A stretch of DNA of 34,966 nt, taken from NCBI GenBank assembly GCA_964412395.1, contig CAYPOY010000008.1:1-34966 (forward strand), given 5' to 3'. The notes below the pieces were generated by a model. The model did not search any database. It was not told the origin of the DNA and saw only the letters and a program-made list of their open reading frames with translations. This document shows, in pieces, positions 13,654 to 20,971 of the stretch. Source of the stretch: CAYPOY01 sp964412395 (lineage in GTDB: Bacteria; Chloroflexota; Anaerolineae; B4-G1). Numbering within the stretch: the stretch's first letter is position 1; each line of letters starts with the position of its first letter. Position numbers and translations under genes: made by a program.

Positions 13654-15522
13654 TCAGGGTCGCAGGTCGAGTTGTTCAATGTTCCAGAGTTCGGAGGCCT
13701 GGGTGGGGTCGGGAGCCAGGCCGATGACCAGCGTGCGAGCGAGGGTGTCTTTCAGGCGTTGGAAGAGCGGTAATACTGGCAGTCGTTTGGAGAAGATGCG
13801 CTGGGCCTCGGCGTGCCCGGCGGCGTAGCGTTCGCTGCCAGGAGGGGCCTCCAGGGCCGACAGGCAGGCGGCGTCGTATTCGTCGTCGAGGAAACCAGCG
13901 ACGTTGGGCCTATCCCAGTGGCCCGCGTCGGGTATCTGGTCGCTCAGGAACATGTCGCACAGGGGGGCGGACGTGGCGGGCCAGGAGAACTGCGCCAGGT
14001 CGAATCGCCGGCCAAAGAGCATCCCTTCCGGCCCAGGGGCGAAGAGCGTCTCGGGGGGCAGGGTCTCTACACTGACCTGGACGCCGCACCCGGCCAGGTA
14101 GGTCTGGACGAGTTGGGCCGTCTGGACGCGCAGTGGGTCGCCAGTTGTGTAGTAGGTGACCTGGAACGGCGTGCCGTCGGCAATGCCAGGGATGTTGTGC
14201 GCCTCACGCACGCCGTCGCCGTCTTCGTCGTACCAGCCTGCGGTCGCCAGGAGTGTCTGTCCTGCCGCCGAGGCGTATCCCCAGGTGACGAGCGTGTCGC
14301 CAGCGTAGAGGGGGTGTTCGGGGGGGAGGTAACTGTGTGACACCCGACCGGACGACCCCAGCACTTGCTGCACTACCGCCTGTCGGTCCATGCACAGCGC
14401 GATCGCTTGCCGCACCCGCACATCCTCGAAGAAATCGGGCCGGTCGTAGCCGATGACCGGACTGATGCCGAAGGCCAGAAGCTCCCAGCGGGCGTCGTAG
14501 GTAGAGAGCGCCGTGATCCCCCCCTCTTCCCCCCCCAATGGGGGGGATGAAGGGGAGGGTAGCGCGGCGCGCACCGCGTCGGCAGCGTCGTGCGTGACTA
14601 CGTCGCAGCGACCAGCCAGGAGTTCCCCCGCCAGCATGGTCGGATCGGAGATGAAGCGGAAGGTGACTCGGTCCACGCAGGGAAATCCTTCTGGGGCGCG
14701 GAAGTAGATGGGGTTGCGAGTGACAGTGATGTGGTCGCCGGGTACCCACTCGCGGAGGACAAAAGGGCCCCAACCCAGGGGCTGCCGCGTGGAGACGTCG
14801 GCATTGAGCAACTCGGCGGCGGAGAGGTGGCCCCAGGCGTGGCGGGGCAGCGGGTGCCAGAAATTGAGGGAGTAGGCGTGATCCAGGAATCCGGGGACGC
14901 CGCTCCAGACCACAGTGCGTACGTCCGTCGCGCGGTAACCAGCGGTGCACTCGATGACGTGCTTGTCAGTGGAAGTGTCTGGGTCGGCGGCGAGTTCGAA
15001 GGAGAACACCGAGTCGTCGGTGGTGAGCAGTACGCCGTCGGACCAGTAGAGATCGGGATGGAGGGTGAAGGTGACGACCATCCGCGACATCAGGATAGGC
15101 TCGCCGTCGTAGGTCACGCGCTTTCCGCTGGCATCTTTGACCGTCACGCCGTGTGCCAGTTCGAGCACCTCTCCGCTGGCGGCAAGCACACAGTCACCGG
15201 CCTGGACAGTGACCGTTTCCATAGCGGCGCTGCCGTTGGCGATGCTGGGGAGATCGGTGAGGATGACCGGCTGGTAGGCATAGTTGCGGCTATCGAGCGG
15301 CCCGTCGTAGATTGCCTGCCAGACGTGTTGGGCGGCTAGACTATCGGTGCCGTAGAGGTAGAGGCTGTCGGGCTCATCGGGTAGGCAGACGGTGAGAGTC
15401 TTGGGTTCAGGTGTAGGGGATGGGGTAGGGGATGGGATGGGAGTCGGGGGCACAGTCGGCTCCGTGCACGCAGTACAGAGAGTCAGCATGACCAGGATGA
15501 CGAGCGATGCAGGGACTTTCAA
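13654..15522 (-). CDS. Peptide/nickel-type ABC transporter substrate-binding lipoprotein
   Basis: A 622-residue extracytoplasmic binding protein of the SBP_bac_5 (DppA/OppA) class. It starts at TTG 15522, followed by a lipoprotein-like signal with Cys19 as the probable lipidated residue. A Pro/Thr/Ser-rich tether (about 22-40) leads to the binding fold: LTVCLPDEPDSLYLY, ..VTFTLHPDLYWSDGVLLTTDDSVFSFELA (the usual WsDG and T-A-x-D-V region), PLGWGPFVLREWVPGD and VRQAIALCMDRQAVVQ. A GC-rich palindromic element is inserted in frame at about residues 321-336, before the ITALSTYDARWELLAFG strand. No permease or ATPase genes adjoin it, so it is an orphan here. The ligand is unknown. Confidence 0.9.
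   Translation of the reverse strand: MKVPASLVILVMLTLCTACTEPTVPPTPIPSPTPSPTPEPKTLTVCLPDEPDSLYLYGTDSLAAQHVWQAIYDGPLDSRNYAYQPVILTDLPSIANGSAAMETVTVQAGDCVLAASGEVLELAHGVTVKDASGKRVTYDGEPILMSRMVVTFTLHPDLYWSDGVLLTTDDSVFSFELAADPDTSTDKHVIECTAGYRATDVRTVVWSGVPGFLDHAYSLNFWHPLPRHAWGHLSAAELLNADVSTRQPLGWGPFVLREWVPGDHITVTRNPIYFRAPEGFPCVDRVTFRFISDPTMLAGELLAGRCDVVTHDAADAVRAALPSPSSPPLGGEEGGITALSTYDARWELLAFGISPVIGYDRPDFFEDVRVRQAIALCMDRQAVVQQVLGSSGRVSHSYLPPEHPLYAGDTLVTWGYASAAGQTLLATAGWYDEDGDGVREAHNIPGIADGTPFQVTYYTTGDPLRVQTAQLVQTYLAGCGVQVSVETLPPETLFAPGPEGMLFGRRFDLAQFSWPATSAPLCDMFLSDQIPDAGHWDRPNVAGFLDDEYDAACLSALEAPPGSERYAAGHAEAQRIFSKRLPVLPLFQRLKDTLARTLVIGLAPDPTQASELWNIEQLDLRP
14516..14560 (-). repeat. GC-rich palindromic element in frame inside the SBP gene
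   Basis: A C-rich block, a CCCCCCAATGGGGGG centre, and a G-rich block with ATGAAGGGGAGGG. Read on the coding strand it adds a Ser/Pro then Gly/Glu stretch (PSPSSPPLGGEEGG). The centre is nearly the same as in the topA copy at 8365-8404. Confidence 0.7.
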
Positions 15523-15604
15523 GATTGCCGATTGCTCCTAATTTACCAATCTGCCAGTTTACCAGGCCGTAATCGTGGCCACATTCTACTTTTCGGCACG
15601 ACTC

Positions 15605-15633
15605 TTGTCAAGCGGAGCGGACACGCTTATAAT
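15605..15633 (+). promoter_or_regulatory. Near-consensus promoter of mutM
   Basis: TTGTCA (15605-15610) and a perfect TATAAT (15628-15633) are spaced by 17 bp. A start about 7 bp downstream (near 15640) is only about 3 bp before the mutM ATG at 15643, so the mRNA should be leaderless or nearly so. Confidence 0.8.
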
Positions 15634-15642
15634 AGTGATGCT

Positions 15643-16473
15643 ATGCCCGAGTTACCTGAAGTTGAGACTGTAGCACGGGGCTTGCGAGCGTCGCTGGTTG
15701 GGCGCACCATCATCGAGGTGGAAGTGCGCTGGGCGCGTAGCGTCGTCTTGCCCAACCCGACCGCCTTTTCCCGTCGCCTCACGGGTCAGATGGCCACCGG
15801 CGTGGGACGACGCGGGAAGTGGGTGATGATCTCGTTAAGCAGCGGTGACACGTTGCTGGTTCACCTGCGCATGACCGGGCAACTGGTGCTGGAGCCGAGG
15901 GGATGTCCTGACGACCGACACGTCCGCGTGCTGTTCTTCCTGGACGACGGGCGGTGTCTACGCTTCTCGGATGCGCGCAAGTTTGGCCGGCTATGGCTGG
16001 TGGATGACCCGGCTGAGGTGTTGGGCAAGTTGGGCCCCGAGCCCCTGGGAGCCGACTTCACAGCAGCGCGGCTGAGGGAGATGTTGGCACGGCGGCGCGG
16101 GCGCATCAAGCCGCTGCTCTTAGACCAGCACTTCCTGGCCGGCCTGGGCAACATCTACACCGACGAAGCGCTGTGGCAGGCTTGCATACATCCGCTGCGC
16201 CGGGCTGATACGCTCACCTCTGTCGAGGTGCGACGGCTACATCGAGCGATTCACTCTGTGCTGCGGGCGGCTATCGCCCGTGGCGGCACGACGCTCTCGG
16301 ACGGGACTTTCCAGCAGGCCGATGGCCGGTCCGGGGAGTTCGCCAGCCGACTGGCGGTCTACGGACGGGCGGGGAAATCTTGTCCGCGCTGTGGTATGGC
16401 CATCGAGCGCATAAGGGTGAGTCAGCGCGGCACACACTTCTGCCCGCACTGCCAGCCCTTGTCGGAGGGGTAA
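15643..16473 (+). CDS. mutM: Formamidopyrimidine-DNA glycosylase
   Basis: Fpg/MutM removes 8-oxoguanine and ring-opened purines and cleaves the abasic site. The 276-residue protein starts MPELPEVETVARGL, carrying the catalytic Pro2 and Glu3, so the ATG at 15643 is certain; the frame is open upstream by chance. Other family landmarks are GRRGKWVMISL (the beta-hairpin Lys), HLRMTGQL, the RFSDARKFG segment, the helix-two-turn-helix region LLLDQHFLAGLGNIYTDEAL, GGTTLSDGTFQQADG, and the C-terminal zinc finger C-P-R-C-x16-C-P-H-C. A near-consensus promoter ends 10 bp upstream, implying leaderless transcription. Confidence 0.96.
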   Translation: MPELPEVETVARGLRASLVGRTIIEVEVRWARSVVLPNPTAFSRRLTGQMATGVGRRGKWVMISLSSGDTLLVHLRMTGQLVLEPRGCPDDRHVRVLFFLDDGRCLRFSDARKFGRLWLVDDPAEVLGKLGPEPLGADFTAARLREMLARRRGRIKPLLLDQHFLAGLGNIYTDEALWQACIHPLRRADTLTSVEVRRLHRAIHSVLRAAIARGGTTLSDGTFQQADGRSGEFASRLAVYGRAGKSCPRCGMAIERIRVSQRGTHFCPHCQPLSEG

Positions 16474-16568
16474 GCGTTCGGCTATCATAAGTTGCTCCAG
16501 TATGCCACTGATGGCGACGGACAGGGCAGCAGCGTGCTCCTAAGGTACAGATGGGTCATTGTAAGGGC

Positions 16569-17405
16569 CTACCGCATCAACAACACCGGGCAGTTCACCT
16601 CGTCCAGCAGCGTCTGTAGCGCATCCGGTTGCAGGATGGTGCTACTCAACACCAGCACGCCGCCTCCCTCGGACCGTACTTCGCGAATCAGCGTTGCTGC
16701 GCCTGCATCCATCAACCGCCGATAGCGTACCATGAGCCCTCGCCCGCGTAGCAAATCGGCAGCCTCGGCCTGCAACCGTTGTGCCTCGTCCAGCGTACCG
16801 GCCAGGACCAGTACGACCAGGTAGCCCCCTTTCTGCTGTGCCAGACGGACCGCCATCGTCAACGCATGCCGGGCAATGAGGAATCCGTCATACGTCATCA
16901 CCACTGGGGACCTGATGCCTACGTCCCGCTGAAGCAGGAGCACGGAACTCGAAGCCTGCGCCGCTGCCGCTCGGGCCGTGGAGCCCAGCCGCACCCGTCG
17001 GATGAGCGGCCGGCTCGCCTTCCCCAGGCTGAGCAGATCCGCCTCCAGCGCGGCCTTCAATACCTGTGGCACGACCTCCCCGCGCACAACTCGGAAAGAC
17101 CATTTGATCCGTCGCTGCTCACAGGCTGCCGCAAGTGCCTTGTGGGCCTGTGCCGCCTGCGCCCGCAGTGCCCGCTCCATCCGCGCCCGGTCGAGCCGTG
17201 CAGAGGTGACAAACGGATACTGCACCTCCCGCGCCACAGGCGACTCCGCCACTCGCAGCAGATTGACGTCCTCAACAAAGAGCCCCTGCAACTCCGCCTC
17301 CAGGCTGGCGGCCAAGTCAGCCGCGGCTTCCAGCGCCGCCAGGCTGTGATACGAAGCGTCCAACGCCACCAGTATGCGTCGAATCGTCAACTCCCCACTC
17401 TTCAC
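16569..17405 (-). CDS. Tandem universal stress protein
   Basis: A 278-residue cytoplasmic protein with a UspA-like fold. The first domain (about 8-160) starts R-R-I-L-V-A-L-D-A-S-Y-H-S-L-A-A-L and ends in the ATP-binding-type loop DLLSLGKASRPLIRRVRLGSTARAAAAQASSSVLLLQ, which fits the G-2x-G-9x-G pattern loosely. The second half (about 165-278) is a shorter degenerate copy ending C-P-V-L-L-M-R. The GTG start used here (17405) lies inside a heptamer tract; a TTG five codons later is also possible. It follows the Lon-like protease gene by 20 bp on the same strand, so co-transcription is likely. Function beyond stress response is unknown. Confidence 0.82.
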   Translation of the reverse strand: MKSGELTIRRILVALDASYHSLAALEAAADLAASLEAELQGLFVEDVNLLRVAESPVAREVQYPFVTSARLDRARMERALRAQAAQAHKALAAACEQRRIKWSFRVVRGEVVPQVLKAALEADLLSLGKASRPLIRRVRLGSTARAAAAQASSSVLLLQRDVGIRSPVVMTYDGFLIARHALTMAVRLAQQKGGYLVVLVLAGTLDEAQRLQAEAADLLRGRGLMVRYRRLMDAGAATLIREVRSEGGGVLVLSSTILQPDALQTLLDEVNCPVLLMR

Positions 17406-17431
17406 TCTCTATTCTCCATCCTCTCTTATCC
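17390..17431 (-). repeat. Degenerate heptanucleotide tract between lon-like gene and usp gene
   Basis: Six units of period 7 (on the plus strand ACTCCCC, ACTCTTC and so on) cover the usp start and the end of the protease gene. The units are more diverged than in the other tracts but keep the 7-nt spacing. Confidence 0.6.
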
Positions 17432-19843
17432 CGTTTCCTCGGGAGGCGCAGCGAAGGCACGTTGCTTTTCGGCCAACTCGATCAGCCGTGCTTCAACCCG
17501 TTGGTTGATACTCCCCTCGGGGAAGTTCCCTTCCTCGTCCTGCTCTCCGGCCGGGATGCCGGTCAGGAGTTCCATAGCTTGATCCACCGTCCGCACAGGA
17601 TAGACGTGGAACTGACCTGCTTCCACCGCCTCGACGATGTCCTGCCGCAGCATAAGGTGTTGTACATTGGAGGCCGGGATAATCACTCCCTGCTTCCCCG
17701 TCAGCCCCCGGCCTTGCAAACAACAAACGTCGAAGAAGCCCTCAATCTTCTCGTTGACACCGCCAATAGGCTGGGCCTCGCCGTGCTGGTTGACGGAGCC
17801 GGTCATCGCCCACGATTGCTTGATGGGTACCTCCGCTAACGCCGAGAGCAGTGCGCACAACTCTGCCATCGAAGCGCTATCTCCCTCCACGCCGCCGTAA
17901 GATTGCTCGAACACCAGGCTTGCTGAGAGGGAGAGGGGACGCTTAGCGGCATAGCGAGCGCCAAGGAAGCCGGAAAGGATAAGCACTCCCTTGGAGTGGA
18001 TGGGACCGCCCAATTCGACCTCGCGCTCAATGTCCACTACCTCGCCCTTGCCCAGACGTGCACGGGCGGTGATGCGGCTGGGCTGTCCGAAGGCGAAGTT
18101 GCCCAACCCGATCACCGAGAGGCCGTTGACCTGACCCACGCGCTCGCCAGTCGTGTCAATCAGGATCGTCCCCCGCTGGATTTGCTCCTGTACGCGCTCT
18201 TGCAGCCGGTCGGCGCGGTGAATCTGCGCGTCAATCGCGCGCTGCACATCGTCGGTGGTCACGACATTGTTACCGGCCACATCCGCCCAGTAGTCTGCCT
18301 CGCGCAGCAGATCCGCGATGCTCAGCATATGTGTGGAGAGTTTTTCGGCGTCGCCCGCCATACGTGTGCTGCGCTCGATGACCCGAGCGACGGCCCCCCG
18401 GTCGAAAGGACGTAATTCCTCCTTGCGCGCCATTGTACCGATCAGGCGAGCATACAGCAGGTTGTTCTCCGACGTGCGCGCCATCTCCTCGTTGAAGTCG
18501 GCCTCGACCTTGAACAACTCGCCGAAGTCGGGGTCATATTGGTAGAGCAAGTAGTATAGCAGCCGCTCACCGATCAGGACGACCTTCTCATCCAACGGGA
18601 TAGGCTCCGGCTCCAGTGAAACGGTGCTGACCAGGCTCAATGCCTGACCTAGAGGCTCGATGCGTACCTCCCGCGAGCGGAGGGCGCGCTTAAGTCCGTC
18701 CCAGGCATAGGGTTGCGGCAACAACTGGCGAGCATCCAGGATAAGGTAGCCGCCGTTGGCGCGGTGCAACGCACCTGGCTTGATCAGGTTGAAGTCGGTC
18801 ACCAGCGCCCCCATCTGAGCCAGGTGCTCAATCCGCCCGATGAGGTTGTTGTAGGTCGGATGCTCCTCGTAGATCACCGGTGCGCCCTTGGATTGGCTGT
18901 GGTCTACGAGCACGTTCACCTGATAGCGGCGGAACCGGGGCAAGCCGGCCATCAAACGCGGCAGTGGGGTACCCATGATCTGGGGAATCTCCTCAGATTT
19001 ACGGAATTCGTCCACGTTCTCGACCACGTCCTGTTGCACTGCGTTCAGGTAGTCCACCACGTCCGGTAGTTTAGTGTACTTTTCACGCAGTTCGTCAATT
19101 AGATGGCCCACCGCAAACATCGTCACCTGACGATCCAGTTCCTTCACCTTCTCCCGTGCTTCACGTTCCCACTGTCGCATCTGGTGCAGGGTCTCCTGAA
19201 GCTGCTCCTGGAGTTTGGATATGTTCTCTTCAAACCGCTTACGCTCCTCCTCCGGCAGTTTCTGAAACTCGTCTGGGCTGATGACCTCGCCTTCCTGCAG
19301 AGGCGCGAAGGCCAGTCCCGCCGGTGTGCGGATCAACGCGATGCTGCGCTCCTGGGCCTGCTGCTGAATCTCGCCGAAGGTTTTCTCCTGCTGTTCTTTG
19401 AACTCCTCTTCGGCTTCCTGCTTGCGCGTGCGGTAGTCCTCGCTCTCGAAGGCGGCCGGGATCGCGGTGCGCAGTTCCTCGACTAACTGCTCCATGTCCT
19501 TGCGCAATACGGCCCCCTGTCCTGGTGGAAGCTGCATGGCACGCGGTCTGTGAGACTGCTCAAAATCGTTGACGTAGCACCAGTCGGAGGGGATTGGCTC
19601 GGTGGCGGCCTGCTGGTCGAGGAACTGACCAATGGTGGTGCGCTTCCCTGTGCCACTGGGCCCCAGGGCGAACATGTTGTAGCCCTCGCGCCGGATCCCG
19701 ATGCCAAACAGAATCGCATCCACCGCTCGCTCCTGGCCTACGATATCGCTCAAGTTTCCCAGCTCGTCCGTCGTCTCGAAGTCGAACTGAGAAGGATCAC
19801 ACCTCTGGCGTAGTTGCTGCGCCGATAGCGGTTGTGTAGTCAT
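17426..19843 (-). CDS. Lon-like ATP-dependent protease (AAA_32 type)
   Basis: An 805-residue ATP-dependent serine protease of the LonB-like/AAA_32 class, lacking the N-terminal LAN domain of classical Lon. The P-loop is GPSGTGKRTT (61-70, K67). A long coiled-coil insertion (about 130-260, Glu/Gln/Lys-rich) separates the ATPase parts. The middle has NANGGYLILDARQLL and the EPIPLDEKVVLIGE region. The protease domain has the Ser-Lys dyad S656 in EGDSASMAEL and K699 in GGVNEKIEG, 43 residues apart as in E. coli Lon. The start is ATG 19843 with an AAGGA site. The neighbours in the same direction are usp (downstream) and a thioesterase (upstream). It probably handles misfolded proteins. Confidence 0.93.
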   Translation of the reverse strand: MTTQPLSAQQLRQRCDPSQFDFETTDELGNLSDIVGQERAVDAILFGIGIRREGYNMFALGPSGTGKRTTIGQFLDQQAATEPIPSDWCYVNDFEQSHRPRAMQLPPGQGAVLRKDMEQLVEELRTAIPAAFESEDYRTRKQEAEEEFKEQQEKTFGEIQQQAQERSIALIRTPAGLAFAPLQEGEVISPDEFQKLPEEERKRFEENISKLQEQLQETLHQMRQWEREAREKVKELDRQVTMFAVGHLIDELREKYTKLPDVVDYLNAVQQDVVENVDEFRKSEEIPQIMGTPLPRLMAGLPRFRRYQVNVLVDHSQSKGAPVIYEEHPTYNNLIGRIEHLAQMGALVTDFNLIKPGALHRANGGYLILDARQLLPQPYAWDGLKRALRSREVRIEPLGQALSLVSTVSLEPEPIPLDEKVVLIGERLLYYLLYQYDPDFGELFKVEADFNEEMARTSENNLLYARLIGTMARKEELRPFDRGAVARVIERSTRMAGDAEKLSTHMLSIADLLREADYWADVAGNNVVTTDDVQRAIDAQIHRADRLQERVQEQIQRGTILIDTTGERVGQVNGLSVIGLGNFAFGQPSRITARARLGKGEVVDIEREVELGGPIHSKGVLILSGFLGARYAAKRPLSLSASLVFEQSYGGVEGDSASMAELCALLSALAEVPIKQSWAMTGSVNQHGEAQPIGGVNEKIEGFFDVCCLQGRGLTGKQGVIIPASNVQHLMLRQDIVEAVEAGQFHVYPVRTVDQAMELLTGIPAGEQDEEGNFPEGSINQRVEARLIELAEKQRAFAAPPEETG

Positions 19844-19869
19844 ATGAGAGTTTCCTTGTGCTTGATATA

Positions 19870-19897
19870 CTTGATACTCAATGCTCGATGCCAGTTA
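19870..19897 (-). repeat. Short heptanucleotide tract upstream of lon-like gene
   Basis: Four period-7 units, three of them well matched (on the plus strand CTTGATA, CTCAATG, CTCGATG), lie 27 bp before the protease start. Confidence 0.5.
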
Positions 19898-19910
19898 CAG
19901 TAGCCGTTCA

Positions 19911-19943
19911 GCCCTCCCCCTGCCCCTCCCTCGCAGGGAGGGG
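19911..19943 (-). repeat. GC-rich palindromic element, intergenic copy
   Basis: CCCCTCCCT (19923-19931) and AGGGAGGGG (19935-19943) form a perfect 9-bp stem with a CGC loop, preceded by a further CCCTCCCCC block. It lies 15 bp downstream of the thioesterase stop and may terminate it. It belongs to the same general family as the elements inside topA and the SBP gene. Confidence 0.6.
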
Positions 19944-19957
19944 TGAACGCTTACCAG

Positions 19958-20377
19958 TTACAATCCCGGTTCGTAGGCGATGATGGCCTCGCGCCACTCG
20001 TCGGGTATAGGGATAGGACGCTGATCCGGGTAGTCGTAGCACACCTGCGCGGAGCGGGCCGTCGCGGCTAATCGCCCATCCTCTCCTTCCATACGGTACT
20101 CGAAGATAAAACTGGAGTTGCGCAACTCGCTCACCCGTGTGTAGATCGTCACGCGCTCGCCCAATCCCAGCGGCGACTTGAACTGGCAACTGGCCTCGGC
20201 CAGAATGAAGCCAATGCCGGAAGGATCACCTGGGACAACCTCCAACTCACGCAGGTAATGGACGCGGGTCTGTTCCAGGTAGGTGAAATAGACGGCGTTG
20301 TTGACGTGGCCCATCGGGTCCAGGTCACGCCAGCGTACCTCCAGAGAGGTTGAGAAGCGAAAGAGGTCGTCGGTCAT
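19958..20377 (-). CDS. Acyl-CoA thioesterase, 4HBT/YbgC type
   Basis: A 139-residue hotdog-fold thioesterase. The signature VRWRDLDPMGHVNNAVYFTYLEQTR (about residues 14-38) contains the D-x-D...GHVNN active-site pattern, with Asp20 near the catalytic position. It continues with GIGFILAEASCQFKSPLGLGERVTIYTRV, which is typical of the 4-hydroxybenzoyl-CoA thioesterase group. There is no signal peptide, so it is cytosolic. The acyl-CoA substrate cannot be told from sequence. It is transcribed toward the protease gene but is separated from it by hairpin and heptamer repeats, so its own transcript may end there. Confidence 0.9.
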   Translation of the reverse strand: MTDDLFRFSTSLEVRWRDLDPMGHVNNAVYFTYLEQTRVHYLRELEVVPGDPSGIGFILAEASCQFKSPLGLGERVTIYTRVSELRNSSFIFEYRMEGEDGRLAATARSAQVCYDYPDQRPIPIPDEWREAIIAYEPGL

Positions 20378-20417
20378 TGGTCACCTCAAAACGTGATGTG
20401 TAAAGTGAAATTACGTC

Positions 20418-20523
20418 TTAGCCGCAGTGGAATACCTTCGTCACCCCCTCGGCCCGTAGTGCCTCGAGCGCCGCCTCCAGGTTGTAAGTCGTCGTGAGTA
20501 TCCGAGATGATGCCGATTTTCAT
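20418..20523 (-). pseudogene. Metallophosphoesterase (YfcE/MJ0936-like) remnant
   Basis: On the minus strand an ATG opens M-K-I-G-I-I-S-D-T-H-D-D-L, the DxH metal-binding motif of calcineurin-like phosphoesterases. After about 14 codons the frame shifts, and the next frame reads N-L-E-A-A-L-E-A-L-R-A-E-G-V-T-K-V-F-H-C-G followed by TAA. This is the helix and the H-C-G strand start (normally HCGD) of the same family. Only about 35 codons of a roughly 160-residue domain remain. The gene is both frameshifted and truncated, and short repeat-like sequence (20385-20415) follows the break point. Confidence 0.75.
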
Positions 20524-20592
20524 TCCCGCCCTCTGCCTGCAAATAATAGCAGAAAGCGGCGCATTGCGCAAACTGGTCCCACCACCGCTGAC

Positions 20593-20617
20593 TATACAGG
20601 GTATCCCTCCCTGTATA
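20593..20617 (-). terminator. Hairpin downstream of GYD gene
   Basis: TATACAGGG (20593-20601) and CCCTGTATA (20609-20617) form a perfect 9-bp stem with a 7-nt loop. It starts 19 bp beyond the stop of the minus-strand gene. There is no T-run. The rest of 20524-20635 shows nothing else. Confidence 0.5.
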
Positions 20618-20635
20618 CCGTCTATCACTGCGCCG

Positions 20636-20932
20636 TTACACCTCTTCCACAATCATGCGAAACTCGTCGAATGGGATCGCCGTCAGCGTCTGGGTGGTGC
20701 CTGCGCCGAACGTCTGCGCCAGCAGCGCCACCTTGGTCGCAGTCCTGGCATCGGGAGCCTCGAAGATGTGCAGGAAGTCATATTCGCCCAGGAGCGCGTA
20801 ACTGGCGAGGCGTCTGACATCGGGGCACTCTTCCGCCAACTTCCGCGCAAACTCCCGATCCATTTCGCCCATCGTCTTGACCTCACCAGGGCTGCGCAGC
20901 GAAACCTTTGACAGCAAAACGAACGTCGTCAT
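20636..20932 (-). CDS. GYD-domain protein
   Basis: A 98-residue protein starting MTTFVLLSKV, with AGGAGG just upstream of the ATG at 20932; a longer frame exists but would lack a ribosome site. It has the ferredoxin-like layout of the GYD family: an initial strand, a helix (EMDREFARKLAEECPDV), then the family mark LLGEYDFLHIFEAPDARTATKVALLAQTFG. The usual G-Y-D is here G-E-Y-D. GYD proteins are of unknown role, often small dimeric proteins. The gene lies between mutL and the phosphoesterase remnant, 39 bp downstream of mutL, and probably shares its transcript. Confidence 0.82.
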   Translation of the reverse strand: MTTFVLLSKVSLRSPGEVKTMGEMDREFARKLAEECPDVRRLASYALLGEYDFLHIFEAPDARTATKVALLAQTFGAGTTQTLTAIPFDEFRMIVEEV

Positions 20933-20971
20933 CTTTCCTCCTAATCCACTGCTATCCTGCAATCCGTCGTT

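Noticed and set aside
14590..15339. Plus-strand ORF opposite the substrate-binding protein gene
   Set aside because: Shadow frame with no ribosome site; the minus strand carries a full signal peptide and binding-protein motifs.
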